A DNA stretch of 64,000 nt, taken from NCBI RefSeq assembly GCF_005886345.1, contig NZ_PNEC01000009.1:124001-188000 (forward strand). The letters run 5' to 3'. The first letter of the stretch is position 1; each line of letters begins with the position of its first letter. Below are positions 47,920-55,730 of the stretch, piece after piece. The position numbers and the translations under genes are program-made. The notes beneath the pieces were generated by a model. It was given only the letters and a program-made list of their open reading frames with translations. It did no database searches and was not told the origin of the DNA. This stretch comes from Pseudoalteromonas phenolica. GTDB taxonomy: Bacteria > Pseudomonadota > Gammaproteobacteria > Enterobacterales > Alteromonadaceae.

Positions 47920-48906
47920 ATGCAACAACACTTAGGAAAAATAGCAGCTGCTTTTGGCGGCTTACTGGTATTGGGTTATTTGCTGGCTGTTTATTGGAGC
48001 TTTGAACCTGCACCATTTAATGTTGTAGAGCAAGCAAAGCAAAACGCTGAACAGGCTCAAGAAAGCATGGTGCCTGGCTATGTGACTTCGACAGCACTCA
48101 TCGAGGTGAGCGAAACCCTTTTGAATAAGTCTGGTGGGTACTTATCAAATGATAAAATGCCACCTAGTGTGTTGATGGATAATATGCCCGCTTGGGAGTA
48201 TGGTGCACTTGAGATGGTGCGTGATTTAGCATTGTCGATGCGAAAAGACTTTAGCCGTTCGCAATCTCAGTCAACAGAGCACCCCGCACTGAAAAAGGCG
48301 CAGCCACAATTTAATATCAGCTCTACAGCTTGGATCTGGCCAAGTGCCGAAGGCGAGTATCAAGTAGGCATTGAACAATTAAAATTATATCGTGCGCAAA
48401 TAGCTGATCCGCAAGACCGTGAAAGCCAATTTTATGCGCGTGCTGACAACCTACGTAGTTGGTTAAAAGAAGCTGAAAAGCGTTTAGGTAGTCTGAGCCA
48501 AAGACTCAGCGCCAGTGTTGGTCAAGATAGAGTAAATACCGATTTAGCAGGAGATGCAGCTGCAAATCAAGCCACTCAAGCACCAAGTCACCACGTTGTG
48601 AAAACATCATGGTGGAAAATTGATGATGTATTTTACGAATCACGCGGTGCAACTTGGGCGCTTTTACACTTTTTAAAAGCCGTTGAGCATGATTTTGCCG
48701 ATGTACTTGAGAAAAAGAATGCTAAAGTTAGTTTACAGCAAATTATTCGTGAGCTTGAAGCAACCCAAGAAACCGTGTGGAGTCCTATGATTTTAAACGG
48801 TAGTGGCTTTGGTTTTGTTGCTAATCACTCATTGGTAATGGCAAACTATATATCAAGAGCAAATGCCGCTCTTATTGAACTCAGTGAACTTCTAGCGCAA
48901 GGATAA
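47920..48906 (+). CDS. DUF2333-family membrane-anchored protein
   Basis: A 328-residue protein with one N-terminal transmembrane segment (about 6-28, IAAAFGGLLVLGYLLAVYW) and a large periplasmic part. Motifs such as GYLSNDKMPPSVLMDNMPAWEYGALEMVRDL and FYARADNLRSWLKEAEKRLGSLSQRLS match the DUF2333 family of unknown function. The ATG at 47920 is chosen since GGAG lies five bases upstream; a GTG at 47914 overlaps that site. It is probably co-transcribed with the copper chaperone and the next gene. Confidence 0.85.
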   Translation: MQQHLGKIAAAFGGLLVLGYLLAVYWSFEPAPFNVVEQAKQNAEQAQESMVPGYVTSTALIEVSETLLNKSGGYLSNDKMPPSVLMDNMPAWEYGALEMVRDLALSMRKDFSRSQSQSTEHPALKKAQPQFNISSTAWIWPSAEGEYQVGIEQLKLYRAQIADPQDRESQFYARADNLRSWLKEAEKRLGSLSQRLSASVGQDRVNTDLAGDAAANQATQAPSHHVVKTSWWKIDDVFYESRGATWALLHFLKAVEHDFADVLEKKNAKVSLQQIIRELEATQETVWSPMILNGSGFGFVANHSLVMANYISRANAALIELSELLAQG

Positions 48907-48909
48907 AAA

Positions 48910-49671
48910 ATGAAAAAGTACTGTTTAGCTGCAGCATTATCAATGGCTTTCTTAGCACCGGTTGCAAAAGCAGATATGTTGTTAGGTTTATATGTAGGGG
49001 CTGACGGCTGGCAGAGTGAAAACTCAGGTAGTTTTGCCGGTGAAGGTAATGCTCAAGACTTTAACTTTGAAGACAAAACATTCTCTAGCTATTATGCTGC
49101 GCTAGAGCACCCAATTCCACTAGTTCCAAATATCAAGTTAAAATATACACAATTAGAGCTGGATGGTTCTGCACTACTTACTGAAACGTTTGAGTTCGAT
49201 GGTAAAGATTATACGGTTGGCACAACAGCTAACTTGATGACTGATTTTAGTCATATGGATTATACGCTTTATTACGAATTGTTTGATAACGATTTAGTAT
49301 CGATTGACTTTGGTTTGACGGTTAAGCATTTTGATGGTGATGCAACTGTGCAAGGTAAAGTTGATGGTGTATCTACTACAGAGTCGATTGATTTCTCGGC
49401 ACCGATTCCACTTGGTTACCTTCGTGGTGAAGTAGGCCTGCCACTTACTGGTTTAAGTGTTTTTGCTGAAGGCAATTTACTTGCAATCGATGATAGTAAA
49501 ATTCAAGATTATCAAGTGGGTGTTGCATGGGAAGTAATAGATACATTAGCGGTAGATATTGCTATTCGTGCGGGTTATCGCTCATTTATCATCGAATTAG
49601 ACGATGTTGATGATATCAGTACTGATTTAGATGTGTCAGGTCCGTTTGCTGGCCTTCAGGTTCACTTTTAA
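48910..49671 (+). CDS. TIGR04219-type outer membrane beta-barrel protein
   Basis: The 253-residue product starts with a signal peptide (MKKYCLAAALSMAFLAPVAKA, cut near residue 21) and continues with alternating amphipathic strands ending in an aromatic residue (AGLQVHF), typical of an outer-membrane barrel of about 8-10 strands. The MLLGLYVGADGWQSENSGSF start matches the TIGR04219 family of unknown role. AAGGA lies upstream, three bases after the DUF2333 stop, so the two genes are coupled. Confidence 0.85.
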   Translation: MKKYCLAAALSMAFLAPVAKADMLLGLYVGADGWQSENSGSFAGEGNAQDFNFEDKTFSSYYAALEHPIPLVPNIKLKYTQLELDGSALLTETFEFDGKDYTVGTTANLMTDFSHMDYTLYYELFDNDLVSIDFGLTVKHFDGDATVQGKVDGVSTTESIDFSAPIPLGYLRGEVGLPLTGLSVFAEGNLLAIDDSKIQDYQVGVAWEVIDTLAVDIAIRAGYRSFIIELDDVDDISTDLDVSGPFAGLQVHF

Positions 49672-49704
49672 GCAAGCTATTTAAGCTTATAAGTTATTCG
49701 TAAA

Positions 49705-49738
49705 TAAAAACGCAGGCACGTTTGTACTGCGTTTTTTT
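49705..49738 (+). terminator. Terminator after the barrel gene
   Basis: Stem AAAAACGCAG / CTGCGTTTTT with an eleven-base loop that may pair further, and a T run. Confidence 0.8.
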
Positions 49739-49766
49739 ATGCCTGATAATTTTAGTTTTGGCATAT

Positions 49767-50642
49767 TTAATGCCACTCGCAGGTAAACTCGTCTTGCATT
49801 GCTTGCTCCAGTAGCTGTTTATATTGTTTATTAACTGGTGCTGTGATGAGTCGTTTTAACTCTTCACCAGTTTGTGTGAGCTTATAATAACTCAGGACTA
49901 ACTCATTACTTTTGGCGGTTAGTGTGAGCTTTTTACTTTGAAAGCTAAGATTAAAGCTTTGCCCTTGTTTTAAACTCAGAGACTCTATTTCTTTTCGATA
50001 TAGTAAGCCAATATCCATCAAGGTTAAGATATTAGGAAAGCTCAACCCTGCCAATGCCAGATTAATCGATTCTTTATTACCTTTTCTTAGCAAATCGAAA
50101 AATGATGGCTTTTTGTAGTAGCCAAGTATGATTAAGTAGCTCCCTTCTTGTTCAACAAAGCCACATAAAGGCGCACACTTTTGCAATGCATTGGCTTCTT
50201 TTTGTGTCATTTGCTTGAGAGCTTGCAGGCTTTTAATCGAAAACGTACCGGAAGAGATTGTTTCTCCTACTAAGATTTTTGCCCATAAAGTTTGCATAGC
50301 ATGATTAGATATATCTTCAGCAAGTCTAATAAAGTGTTCAAGCCAGTCAGGATCAGGTCGACCTTTGCTCACTACATCAGGGCATAAACTGAGTGCCCCA
50401 GCCATGATGGTTTCTAAATTGTTTTGCCTTTGAATTTTTTGTAATTGCTGGCGCTTTAGTGCTCGTTTGAGTATCGAATCATTAGATTGAACTGAGCACT
50501 CAATCGTGCGCTTACCTTGTGCCGAGTAATCGGTTTGATTTAATGAGTGATTAACTTTGGCTTTTTTCACCAATGGGTAGCCCAGCTTTTCCTCAATGAG
50601 TGAAGCTAGTTTTGATTGACTATTTGCCTGCTTTACTGACAT
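49767..50642 (-). CDS. DUF2806/TIGR03899-like protein, function unknown
   Basis: A 291-residue soluble protein. The central part, DPDWLEHFIRLAEDISNHAMQTLWAKILVGE and SGTFSIKSLQALKQMTQKEANAL, matches the DUF2806 / TIGR03899 group of Vibrio and Alteromonadales. Those proteins have no known role. No signal peptide or membrane segment is seen. It starts nine bases after the stop of the next gene upstream and is probably in one operon with it. Confidence 0.75.
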   Translation of the reverse strand: MSVKQANSQSKLASLIEEKLGYPLVKKAKVNHSLNQTDYSAQGKRTIECSVQSNDSILKRALKRQQLQKIQRQNNLETIMAGALSLCPDVVSKGRPDPDWLEHFIRLAEDISNHAMQTLWAKILVGETISSGTFSIKSLQALKQMTQKEANALQKCAPLCGFVEQEGSYLIILGYYKKPSFFDLLRKGNKESINLALAGLSFPNILTLMDIGLLYRKEIESLSLKQGQSFNLSFQSKKLTLTAKSNELVLSYYKLTQTGEELKRLITAPVNKQYKQLLEQAMQDEFTCEWH

Positions 50643-50651
50643 TGCATGTCC

Positions 50652-51176
50652 TTAATGTGCCAGCTTTAGTTGTGTATCAAGGTTGTTAATGCTGACATTA
50701 AACATATTATCAACTAATGAATGAATATAAAGCACTATAAAACCGCCGATGATAGGAGAGTGGATTGTTCCCTGAAGTGTATGACTTATTTCAGACCGAC
50801 TTTTTGTTTGCTTAATGGCAAATTCACCTGACAAGCGGTGTTCTCTGTTAACTAATAAAGAGTATTTCAGAGTGTTGTTAGTTTTCGATGTTATGCTGAT
50901 CTCTATTTCAGCATAGTCGGATACGATATATGCATTTGAACCTAAAATATTACCAGGTGAAGAGGTTTGAACAGCGAGTGACTCTCCATAAGTCTGCCAT
51001 GCCATTAAAACTGGCCAATGGGCCAAGTTAAATAATTGCTTGCCGATAGTTGCTGTTTGGTAATTTAATTCAGCACGTTGAGAGACCATGAGCTGGCGCG
51101 GTAAAGAAACCGCCACAAGTAAGGCCATAATTAACATAACCAGGCTGGACTTGATAAATTTTGCTCTAACAGAAAT
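50652..51176 (-). CDS. Membrane-anchored protein of unknown function, probable ATT start
   Basis: The reading frame has no ATG, GTG or TTG upstream of 51137. However, AGGAG (51184-51188) sits seven bases before an in-frame ATT at 51176. That start gives a basic N terminus, ISVRAKFIK, followed by a hydrophobic anchor SSLVMLIMALLVAVSLP, and 174 residues. The ATG at 51137 would give 161 residues with no positively charged start and no ribosome site. The remainder is a periplasmic-type beta-rich domain that I do not recognise. It precedes the TIGR03899-like gene by nine bases. Confidence 0.6.
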   Translation of the reverse strand: MSVRAKFIKSSLVMLIMALLVAVSLPRQLMVSQRAELNYQTATIGKQLFNLAHWPVLMAWQTYGESLAVQTSSPGNILGSNAYIVSDYAEIEISITSKTNNTLKYSLLVNREHRLSGEFAIKQTKSRSEISHTLQGTIHSPIIGGFIVLYIHSLVDNMFNVSINNLDTQLKLAH

Positions 51177-51418
51177 ATTTACACTCCTCGCGCCTAAAAG
51201 TTAGATCTGGTTTTTCTTTTATTTCGATAAGATAGACTATAATAAATTAATGGCCTAGATAAATACGCTATTATTATGTAGTTTTTGTTGTAATCACTGG
51301 GTTTACCTCTGCGAGCAATTAAGTTATACCTTAATGTAAATTTACATATCCACTTCATTTATGTTTTATTAAGAATAATAAAACTTTAACTAAAGCGGTA
51401 AAAGTTGAAGGACTTTGA

Positions 51419-53605
51419 ATGGCGTCTGAACAAGAGGGCTTTTTGTTTTTAGATCACGATGATGATGCTTCAGAAAATACTCAGCCTCATGGGCACTGGG
51501 ACATTCTGGTAGTTGATGACGATCCTGAAATTCATTCGGTTACTAAACTTGCTTTATCAGGTGTTGAATTTTGGGGTAAATCGTTACGCTTTCATCATGC
51601 ATACTCGGGCGAAGAAGCGATTGTACAATTAGTGCAAAACCCGGATATTTGTCTGTTATTACTCGATGTGGTGATGGAAACAGATGATGCTGGCCTTAAA
51701 GTTGTTAAAAAAGTCAGAGAAGATTTAGATAACCATAACGTGCGTATTATTCTTCGTACAGGGCAACCTGGTCACGCACCTGAAGAGCAGGTGATCCGTG
51801 AATACGATATTAATGACTATAAAATGAAAACAGAGCTTACGCGCAGTAAACTCGTTACTTCATTGATGACTGCGTTACGCTCTTTCCAACAGATCTGTGA
51901 GCTCGAGGCTCAAAGTGAAGGGCTGACCAATATCCTAAATGCTTCAAATGCGATTCTAGGCCATAACAATATAAGCGGTTTCAGCCAAGCCGTAGTTATG
52001 CAATTAGCCAATATTCTAGCAAATGATGCCAACGGCTTTGTATGCGCGCAGGTAGCAGGCTCTAACTCTCTGGTCTTGCTTGGTGGGACGACCCAATACC
52101 ATGAGTTTATAGGTCAAGGGGTTGAGCAATTAGACGACGGTCGAGCTATTATGCAGGTAAAAAACTGTATAGATCAAAGGCAACATCAACAGACTGAGCA
52201 TGACCTGACTTTATTCTTGGAAAAGAACAACGAGCAAGCTGCAATTTATATCGAGCTCTCGCTTTCTCCTATGCCGCGTCAGATCCAATTCGCAGAAATC
52301 TTTTTAGCAAATGTGAGTGTTGGTCTCGATAATATAAAATTGTTTAGCCAGATCCGCGAAGTAGCTTATAAAGATCCCCTTACTAAACTGGCCAATCGCA
52401 CTAGTTTTGTTGAGCAATTACAAAAAATTGAGCGTCATGAAACCTTATCACTTATTTTGCTCGATATTGCTCAGTTCTCAGACATTAATAATGGGTTAGG
52501 TCAAGAAGTTGGTAACCAACTCTTAATGGCGGTTATGCAGCGATTAGAGCAAGACATACTAAATGCGAAAAGCTTGGCGCGAATTGGGGCTGACGTGTTT
52601 GCATTTTTACTGCCTACAAGCTGTATTCATGAAGAAGCCTTGATTGACGTTTTAACTATTCCTTACCAATTAAAAGAGCACTTATTATCTATTCATTTTC
52701 ATATAGGTTTTTGTAAGAGCGAAGACTTTAGTGACTCTGGGCTAGAAACACTTAAAAAGGGCTATATTGCGCTTAACCAAGCGAAACAAAGCCATCAAAT
52801 TTGCGATTGGTATACCTCAGACTTAGAAGAAAAAATGGCTTGGCGACTAGGTTTGATCAGGCAGCTAAGAAGCGATTTTGAGCAACATAAACTAGAAGTT
52901 TGGTATCAGCCTCAATTCTCTTTAAAGACACAGCAAATAATTGGTTGTGAGGCGCTATTACGATGGCCTTCAGGCAATGGGCGTTATATCTCGCCAGGTA
53001 TTTTTGTACCACTTGCCGAAAGTTCGGGGTTAATCGTGGAAATTGGGCAATGGGTTTTAGAGCAAGCCTGTATGCAACAAAAGCGCTTTGCTCAATTAGG
53101 CTTGGACATTTGTGTTGCTGTGAATGTCTCTGTGCCACAATTCAAAACTGTTGATTATGCGAAAACTGTTATGGATACCCTTGAGCAGTTTCAAGTGCCC
53201 AGTAGTAAAATAGAACTGGAAGTGACAGAAAGTGTCGTTATGGATGAAATAAGCAGTGTTATTGATACTTTAGATGAGCTTAAGCGTTTTGGTATTGAGG
53301 TTGCTATTGATGACTTTGGTACTGGTTTTTCTTCTCTGATCTATTTGCAAAAGCTGCCTTTATCACGTTTAAAAATTGATAGAGCCTTTGTTAAGGACAT
53401 TCCTGAGAATGATTCAGGTGCGATTGCAGAGTTAATCGTTTCTTTAGGCAAGAACCTTGGCTTAAAAACCATTGCTGAGGGCGTGGAAACACAAATACAA
53501 CTTGAGCGGTTACAACAAATGGGGTGTGATGAAATTCAAGGTTTCTTACTTGCTAAGCCTATGCCAGTCGATGAATTAATGACATTCATCCAAGATAAGA
53601 TATAA
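51419..53605 (+). CDS. Response regulator with DUF3369, degenerate GGDEF and EAL domains (c-di-GMP phosphodiesterase)
   Basis: The 728-residue protein has a receiver domain (D83 in LLLLDVVMETDDAG), a DUF3369 sensor-like domain (about 150-300), a GGDEF domain and a C-terminal EAL domain. The GGDEF active site reads IGADVF, so cyclase activity is unlikely. The EAL domain keeps EALLRW, VNVSVPQF, ELEVTESVV, IDDFGTGFSSL and AEGVET, so c-di-GMP hydrolysis is predicted. The partner kinase is not adjacent. AAGGA lies before the ATG. Confidence 0.93.
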   Translation: MASEQEGFLFLDHDDDASENTQPHGHWDILVVDDDPEIHSVTKLALSGVEFWGKSLRFHHAYSGEEAIVQLVQNPDICLLLLDVVMETDDAGLKVVKKVREDLDNHNVRIILRTGQPGHAPEEQVIREYDINDYKMKTELTRSKLVTSLMTALRSFQQICELEAQSEGLTNILNASNAILGHNNISGFSQAVVMQLANILANDANGFVCAQVAGSNSLVLLGGTTQYHEFIGQGVEQLDDGRAIMQVKNCIDQRQHQQTEHDLTLFLEKNNEQAAIYIELSLSPMPRQIQFAEIFLANVSVGLDNIKLFSQIREVAYKDPLTKLANRTSFVEQLQKIERHETLSLILLDIAQFSDINNGLGQEVGNQLLMAVMQRLEQDILNAKSLARIGADVFAFLLPTSCIHEEALIDVLTIPYQLKEHLLSIHFHIGFCKSEDFSDSGLETLKKGYIALNQAKQSHQICDWYTSDLEEKMAWRLGLIRQLRSDFEQHKLEVWYQPQFSLKTQQIIGCEALLRWPSGNGRYISPGIFVPLAESSGLIVEIGQWVLEQACMQQKRFAQLGLDICVAVNVSVPQFKTVDYAKTVMDTLEQFQVPSSKIELEVTESVVMDEISSVIDTLDELKRFGIEVAIDDFGTGFSSLIYLQKLPLSRLKIDRAFVKDIPENDSGAIAELIVSLGKNLGLKTIAEGVETQIQLERLQQMGCDEIQGFLLAKPMPVDELMTFIQDKI

Positions 53606-53699
53606 ATCTTTCAGCTATAGGTATCGTTTCTTGGAGAACAATGTAATAAAAGAAATTCTATTTTTATATGAATAGTAAAGTAGTAGACTGAAATTATTA

Positions 53700-53735
53700 C
53701 AGAAAGTAATAAAAAAGCAGAAAGTAATAAGAAAG
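53700..53735. repeat. Two tandem 18-base repeats next to tRNA-His
   Basis: The 18-base unit CAGAAAGTAATAAAAAAG is repeated once directly (53718-53735) with one change. It begins six bases beyond the 3' end of the tRNA gene on the minus strand. It may simply be a short slippage duplication. Confidence 0.5.
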
Positions 53736-53740
53736 AAAAT

Positions 53741-53817
53741 TGGGGCGACTGATGGGGCTCGAACCCACGACAACCGGAATCACAATCCAGGGCTCTACCA
53801 ACTGAGCTACAGCCGCC
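53741..53817 (-). tRNA. tRNA-His (GTG anticodon)
   Basis: On the minus strand a complete cloverleaf is seen: acceptor GGCGGCTG, the D arm with AGCTCAGTTGGTAGAGC, anticodon stem and loop with TTGTGAT (anticodon GUG), TTCGAGCC in the T arm, and an encoded CCA. The 8-base-pair acceptor with an extra G at -1 is the mark of tRNA-His. It stands alone, between the EAL gene and mscS. Confidence 0.97.
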
Positions 53818-53848
53818 GCAAAAACACACCTTGTTTGGTGTGGCGCGC

Positions 53849-53876
53849 ATAATACATAAAATTCCTACCTTTGCAA
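53849..53876 (-). promoter_or_regulatory. Promoter of tRNA-His
   Basis: On the minus strand TTGCAA and TATTAT are spaced by 16 bases, followed by a GC-rich discriminator (GCGCGCC) typical of stable RNA promoters under stringent control. A small hairpin (CACACC / GGTGTG, 53825-53842) lies in the 5' leader of the tRNA. Confidence 0.65.
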
Positions 53877-53991
53877 AGAAAAATTTTTAGTTTATTTATA
53901 TTTAATAAAAAATACTTCTTATAAAGGTAATGTTCATATTCCCTGTGTATGATGCGTAAAAATCATTCACTATAAAAAATCAGGAGAATGC

Positions 53992-54807
53992 ATGGAAGTT
54001 TTACTCAACTGGATCAATGAAAACTCAGACTTGATAATTCACTATATTCTGCAAGGCATATTAGCTATTGCAATACTATTTGTTGGTGTGAAGGTCGCTA
54101 AATTTTTTGCCAAGCTAACTGAAAAAACATTTGAAAAGAGAAAAATAGATAAAACGGTCGCAGGTTTTATTTCTAACATTGTTTACGCTTTAGTTTTTGC
54201 GGCTACAGTGCTGATGGCGCTTTCTCAGGTTGGTATTGAAACGACTTCTTTTGTAGCGATATTAGGTGCTGCGGGCTTAGCGGTTGGTCTGGCGTTGCAG
54301 GGATCATTATCTAATTTTGCTTCTGGCGTGCTGATCATTGTGCTTCGTCCATTTAAATCGGGTGATTACATTGAGGTGGGTGGTCAATCAGGTAGTGTTG
54401 AGCGCATAGAGATATTTGCAACTGAACTACGGACTCCTGATAATAAAGTCATCATTATGCCTAACTCAGCCATTATGTCTGGGGCGATAGTGAATTACTC
54501 TCGTCAAAAAACTCGTCGTGTAGACTTGGTGATAGGTGTGGGTTACGACGCTGATTTAAAACAAGCTAAAGCTGTATTACAATCTGTATTAGATAAAGAT
54601 AGTCGTATTTTAAAAGACCCAGAATATACAGTGGCAGTATCAGAGTTAGCTGACTCAAGTGTTAACTTTGTTGTGAGACCTTGGGTTAAAACTGAAGATT
54701 ACTGGCCAACTTATTTTGATTTAGTAGAAAATATTAAAATTGCTTTAGACGAAGCAAACATTGCAATTCCATATCCTCAAATGGATGTTCACCTTCATAA
54801 AGATTAA
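53992..54807 (+). CDS. mscS: MscS-type small-conductance mechanosensitive channel
   Basis: Channel that releases solutes on osmotic downshock. The 271-residue product has three transmembrane segments. The pore helix region is AAGLAVGLALQGSLSNFASGVLI, and the beta domain is FKSGDYIEVGGQSGSVERIEIFATELRTPDNKVIIMPNS. A C-terminal alpha/beta domain follows. Length and motifs match E. coli MscS (286 residues). It is followed 18 bases later by the DUF481 gene, possibly in one transcript. Confidence 0.95.
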   Translation: MEVLLNWINENSDLIIHYILQGILAIAILFVGVKVAKFFAKLTEKTFEKRKIDKTVAGFISNIVYALVFAATVLMALSQVGIETTSFVAILGAAGLAVGLALQGSLSNFASGVLIIVLRPFKSGDYIEVGGQSGSVERIEIFATELRTPDNKVIIMPNSAIMSGAIVNYSRQKTRRVDLVIGVGYDADLKQAKAVLQSVLDKDSRILKDPEYTVAVSELADSSVNFVVRPWVKTEDYWPTYFDLVENIKIALDEANIAIPYPQMDVHLHKD

Positions 54808-54825
54808 TCATAAGGTTATTGATAA

Positions 54826-55611
54826 ATGAAATTTAAACTTTTATCTCTTTGCGTTTTAGCCGCTACATCAACTCAGAGCTTTGCTGAGCAAGCTGAAGAG
54901 CCGAAAACGTGGGATGTAACAAGTGAAGTAGGTGCCATAGTCACAAGTGGTAACACGTCAACGACGACATTGAAAGGTGGCATTAAAGCCAAGCATCATT
55001 TAGAAAACTGGCATAACGAATACAAATTCGATGGTATCTACAAAGAAGATGAAATCGAGAACGATGCAGGTGAGCGTGAGAAAGAGCGTACGAATGAGAA
55101 GTACTCAGTTTCAGCACAAGGTAACTATCAATTAAATGAAGATAATAGCCATCTATTTGTTTATGGTTCTTATGATTCTGACTATTTTGGTGCTTACCGA
55201 AATGAAGCCGTTTTATCTGTGGGTTATGGCTTAAGATTGCTTAATCGTGACAATATGTATTTAAATGCTGAAATCGGTCCGGGTATTAAGCGCTTTGAGC
55301 ATCAGAAAGAAAGTTCTGATTTAGATGATAATGGTTTACCTCTAGCAGGCGAAACAGAAAGCGAGGCGATCGGTGTTGCTAAGTTAGATTACAATTGGCA
55401 GATTTCTGAAAATGCACGCTTCACTCAGCTTGTTGCAATGGAATATGGTGACACTAACACCAAAACAATATCTGAATCGGCTTTAATGACCAAGATAAAT
55501 GGTTCCTTACAAATGAAGTTTGCTTATAACATTACGCATAACTCTGATGTAAGTGATGAAAAAGAAAATACAGACACTGAAACATCATTAACATTGGTTT
55601 ACAGCTTTTAA
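54826..55611 (+). CDS. DUF481-family outer membrane protein (YdiY-like)
   Basis: The 261-residue product has a signal peptide (cut after SFA, about residue 21) and an amphipathic-strand barrel ending in SLTLVYSF, with a terminal phenylalanine. The segments WDVTSEVGAIVTSGNTSTTTLKGGIKAKHH and YNWQISENARFTQLVAMEYGD are typical of DUF481 (salt-induced outer membrane protein). Function is not established. A strong terminator follows. Confidence 0.88.
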   Translation: MKFKLLSLCVLAATSTQSFAEQAEEPKTWDVTSEVGAIVTSGNTSTTTLKGGIKAKHHLENWHNEYKFDGIYKEDEIENDAGEREKERTNEKYSVSAQGNYQLNEDNSHLFVYGSYDSDYFGAYRNEAVLSVGYGLRLLNRDNMYLNAEIGPGIKRFEHQKESSDLDDNGLPLAGETESEAIGVAKLDYNWQISENARFTQLVAMEYGDTNTKTISESALMTKINGSLQMKFAYNITHNSDVSDEKENTDTETSLTLVYSF

Positions 55612-55645
55612 CAAATATTAACGGATAAAATTCCAATAAAGCGCT

Positions 55646-55670
55646 AAAAAGGGACGAAAGTCCCTTTTTC
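55646..55670 (+). terminator. Terminator after the DUF481 gene
   Basis: Ten-base stem AAAAAGGGAC / GTCCCTTTTT with a GAAA tetraloop. Confidence 0.9.
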
Positions 55671-55730
55671 TATGGGCGTCAATTCGTGTAGAATATGCAA
55701 TCTTTTGGCTATGACTTGTAGGGTATAAGT

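Noticed and set aside
53611..53850. Minus-strand frame across the tRNA-His gene
   Set aside because: It reads through the tRNA sequence itself, so it cannot be a real gene.
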